A DNA stretch of 64,000 nucleotides, from assembly GCA_963281255.1 (NCBI GenBank), contig OY725495.1, positions 744,001 through 808,000 of the forward strand, given 5' to 3'. A model generated the notes under the pieces. That model worked only from the letters and a program-made list of their open reading frames with translations. It was not told the origin of the DNA and ran no database searches. Of this stretch, positions 61,462 through 64,000 are shown piece by piece. The stretch is from Aphrocallistes beatrix. Taxonomy: Eukaryota > Porifera > Hexactinellida > Sceptrulophora > Aphrocallistidae. Each line of letters starts with the position of its first letter. Within the stretch, counting starts at the first letter, position 1. The translations under genes and the position numbers were made by a program.

Positions 61462-61719
61462 TTAATAATAAAACCAGAAAAAACTTAAAAATATCCTTGA
61501 TTGCTGTGATTAATGGGTAATGACCTTTTTTGGGAGTTTGCTTCCAGGAAAGCATTAAAAAAATGATCGTTAGCTACTTTGAGCAGGTGATTGCTACATA
61601 CAAGCATAAAATAGTAGAATTTGTTCATAGGTGACAAATTAACAGAAAATATAACTTACTTGCGAATGTTTAAAGCGCAGAGGTTTCCCATCCTTCTCCA
61701 CTACGATTGTATTCTGGTT

Positions 61720-62155
61720 TATCTTAAGTTATCGCGGTTTTCAAGATATAACCCCAACTGATCAAAACACATTTCCATAGCAACACTGGAATGTAGCAAC
61801 ATGAAAAAATTCAATTTTCCGCATTAATTAACCCATTCACATCTCAGTTCTATGCGAAAAAATTTATAATAATAATATCGCTTAGAAGTGCCCTTAAACG
61901 ACCTCTAAAAATCATCAAATTTGCCACAAATATACCCTATTGCGCAACCATATGGTGACTAATCTAAATTTTAACAATGGATATGGGTACTTTGACACCA
62001 TATTTATATATGCTAGTGATACATTCCTAAGCTCTATTGTGCTTTGTTAATGATTTAAGGCAGCTCATGTATTAGTTCAACTATCTTCTACCGCATCCCT
62101 AGTCCCAAATCCGCAAGTTACTGTGAGGCCTTATATACAGTAGGCTATGCTATTT
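61720..62155. repeat. Single arm of the large foldback family
   Basis: TTTCCATAGCAACACTGGAATG, CCCTATTGCGCAACCATATG and TACTGTGAGGCCTTATATAC...GTAGGCTATGC correspond in order to the right half of the element at 37332-38784, without the MITE inserted there. Confidence 0.65.
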
Positions 62156-62281
62156 TTTATTTTTTATTAAGATAATTATTTCAGAAACCTATATTTACTA
62201 ACAGGCTCGAATACAAAATGATCCATTAAAACTGAATAAAACATTATCTCGGCTTATATTGTCAGATATCAGTTCAAACTA

Positions 62282-62470
62282 CAGTCAGGGTCGCTTATTA
62301 TGAACCCGCTTAATATGAACATTCGTTTATTATGAACTAACCTCCTGGTCCCAATTTCATTTTTAGATATGATTTGTATTGAATCAAGTTCGCTTAATAT
62401 GAAGTACGTATCTCTATTATGAACATATTTTTTGATCCCCTGGTGGTTCACAATAAGCGACCCTTAACAG
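62282..62470. mobile_element. pogo/Tigger-like MITE (189 bp)
   Basis: CAGTCAGGGTCGCTTATTAT...AATAAGCGACCCTTAACAG between TA dinucleotides. The interior repeats CGCTTAATATGAA. Confidence 0.75.
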
Positions 62471-63537
62471 TAGTCATAGCTCTTAAAGAATATTTGAATA
62501 GTTTGCCGGGATTTTAATGAAAAAATGTATTTAATAGATTTTGATTTTGAGTTTGTTACAAATGAAATAAATATATTGCTGACCTGTATTTGATGATCCA
62601 CAAATTGAGACCTAAATAACGTGGTTGGGTGTGCAGTTTTCTCTTATACAAAAATCTAACCTATTTAACAACTGATAAACGATGTAAGTATCAAGTGATG
62701 CAGGATCCCAATAAATTATCGTAGATTTATTAGACAGGGGTCACATATGTATCCATATATTGCTGTTATCGACTGCGTTACTACTTGTATTATCCATAAA
62801 ACTTTCATCAAATTGCTAACTCTGAAATTCTTCGAAAACAGTTTTTTCCCGGTTCAACTCGTACTAAATTACTAGTATTAATTTTAATCATAGTTGATGA
62901 CAAATGGATTGATACATGGAGAGAGAATTGTGTTGCTGTGATGTATGACGATATATTCATAAAAATGGTAAAAACCATGTCCAACCGTATCCCCGCTAAA
63001 AATTTAGGAATTATAATGCTCTTATGTCAAAAACAACTCAAAACTTCAAAAGTATAATAGTTCTTCTCTTTCTTAGGAAATGGTATGACAAGACCGGATA
63101 AAGGATGAGGAAAGAGAAGTAATGTCTAACGGAATAACAACGTTTTGATCTTCCTTAATCTTAGAATATTATCTTCTCTTCATAACATCCCTCAGTTTAC
63201 TAATTTTAATTAATATAATTCACCATTTCAATAATGATTATTCGTAATTAGTATCTAATTGTTAGTCTTGCCGTGCTGTGCTATGAATCTATTTCGAATG
63301 TATTTGTTTGTTTGCTAATTAAAATTGAACTAATTATGAATATAAACGCTCATTTATTAAGTATTTAACCTTTTGAACCCAATTATATGACTTTAGTAAG
63401 TGTGGTGCACAAATAGAAAGCGAATAAATGTTATATTGATAATTAGTGAAAAATTCACTTAGCTCGTTTAACCAATCCATGGTCCAGAAAAAAAGGTCTG
63501 CGCCATTGCCTTAGTGTACTAGAATGCTATGTCCACA
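62471..63537. other. Gene-free AT-rich spacer
   Basis: No coding region or recognisable element end seen. Confidence 0.4.
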
Positions 63538-63990
63538 TTAGGCTAGAGGGTGATTATAATATATTGTATATGTTCATTGAGTTACGTATAACTCCTATTA
63601 ATCAATAAAATCAAAGCCAACTGTAATGTTAAATTCCTGGATTTTGATTGGCTAGTACATTTTTACACCTTTCGTGGAAAGGTGTGGAATTATTTTAGAA
63701 TTCGGACCTGGGTTCGAATCTCCACCATATAAAAAATATATTGTCCAAATTTTGTGCAATCTGGTCCAAAAGAATTTCCAGGAGCGAACAGGCGGACGTA
63801 CGTTCGTACGCATGGACAGACGTCGCACGCCGATAGTGACATAAGGCATCTCCTATACTAGGAGCTGCACTAAAAACTGGAAGAGTCAGAGTGTCCAGAC
63901 ATCCCGATTTCGTCGGGAATATCCCGATTTTTTTAGTACATTGTGTCATTATCTCTTGCGATCTTATCTAAAATACGTAGATATTATTTT
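63538..63990 (+). repeat. About 440-bp direct repeat, copy B, with tRNA-like B box
   Basis: Same sequence as 49798-50235. Here it includes TGGCTAGTACA (A-box-like, about 63649) and GGGTTCGAATCTCCACC (a good B-box match, about 63712), about 60 bases apart as in a pol III internal promoter. It may be a tRNA-derived SINE. No poly(A) or target duplication could be read, and copy A has a mutated B box. Confidence 0.55.
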
Positions 63991-64000
63991 TTGTAGAAAA

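Noticed and set aside
63649..63730. A true tRNA gene
   Set aside because: A- and B-box-like words are present, but no cloverleaf with acceptor and anticodon stems can be drawn.

Overview
The window is AT-rich eukaryotic nuclear DNA from an animal. Supporting signs are a full-length IFT (cytoplasmic dynein-2) heavy chain, tandem C2H2 zinc-finger genes with TGEKP linkers, NHL beta-propeller proteins, a 10-TM DMT-superfamily (SLC35F-like) transporter, a peroxisomal acyl-CoA oxidase fragment, and dense animal-type DNA transposon debris (mariner and MULE transposase remnants, hAT- and pogo-type MITEs, Helitron-like elements). An early-branching invertebrate such as a sponge would fit the NHL/LRR/zinc-finger mix, but I cannot place the species from sequence alone. 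Almost every intact gene is a single uninterrupted ORF, including the 13-kb dynein. The few intron-like signals sit in 5' leaders or in one fragmentary exon.

Layout. 1-1.0 kb: an NHL-repeat gene. 1.5-14.5 kb: DYNC2H1-type dynein heavy chain (+). 15.0-15.7 kb: a broken leucine-rich-repeat gene (-) cut off at its 5' end by a foldback element. 17.3-41.1 kb: a head-to-tail, all-plus-strand cluster of C2H2 zinc-finger genes. It holds six long copies (18.5, 21.5, 24.9, 28.1, 31.8 and 33.3 kb) and five decayed copies (17.4, 30.2, 34.6, 38.8 and 40.4 kb); a diverged relative lies at 48.8 kb. These genes share a near-identical 5' leader, an acidic N-terminal domain of about 100 residues that I do not recognise, and a variable number of fingers. 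Transposons fill the spacers and have truncated several copies. 41.8-43.1 kb: transporter (-). 43.6-44.0 kb: acyl-CoA oxidase exon remnant. 45.9-46.7 kb: second NHL gene. 50.4-53.0 kb: membrane-anchored gluzincin-type metalloprotease (-), split by one frameshift in a G/A run. 53.9-64 kb: mostly nested mobile elements, plus a mariner transposase remnant and a broken unrecognised gene (-, 60.6-61.3 kb) whose longest open segment has no start codon.

The genes do not form a pathway. The window's main themes are (1) a young, tandemly duplicating zinc-finger family with a conserved private N-terminus and visible birth, truncation and death of copies, and (2) a layered transposon landscape. One foldback element preserves the empty site of a Helitron-like insertion, so that family's ends can be read exactly: 5' TC, 3' CTTG, inserted between A and T without target duplication. 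At least nine TA-flanked MITEs of several families and three hAT-type MITEs with 8-bp target duplications lie among and inside them.
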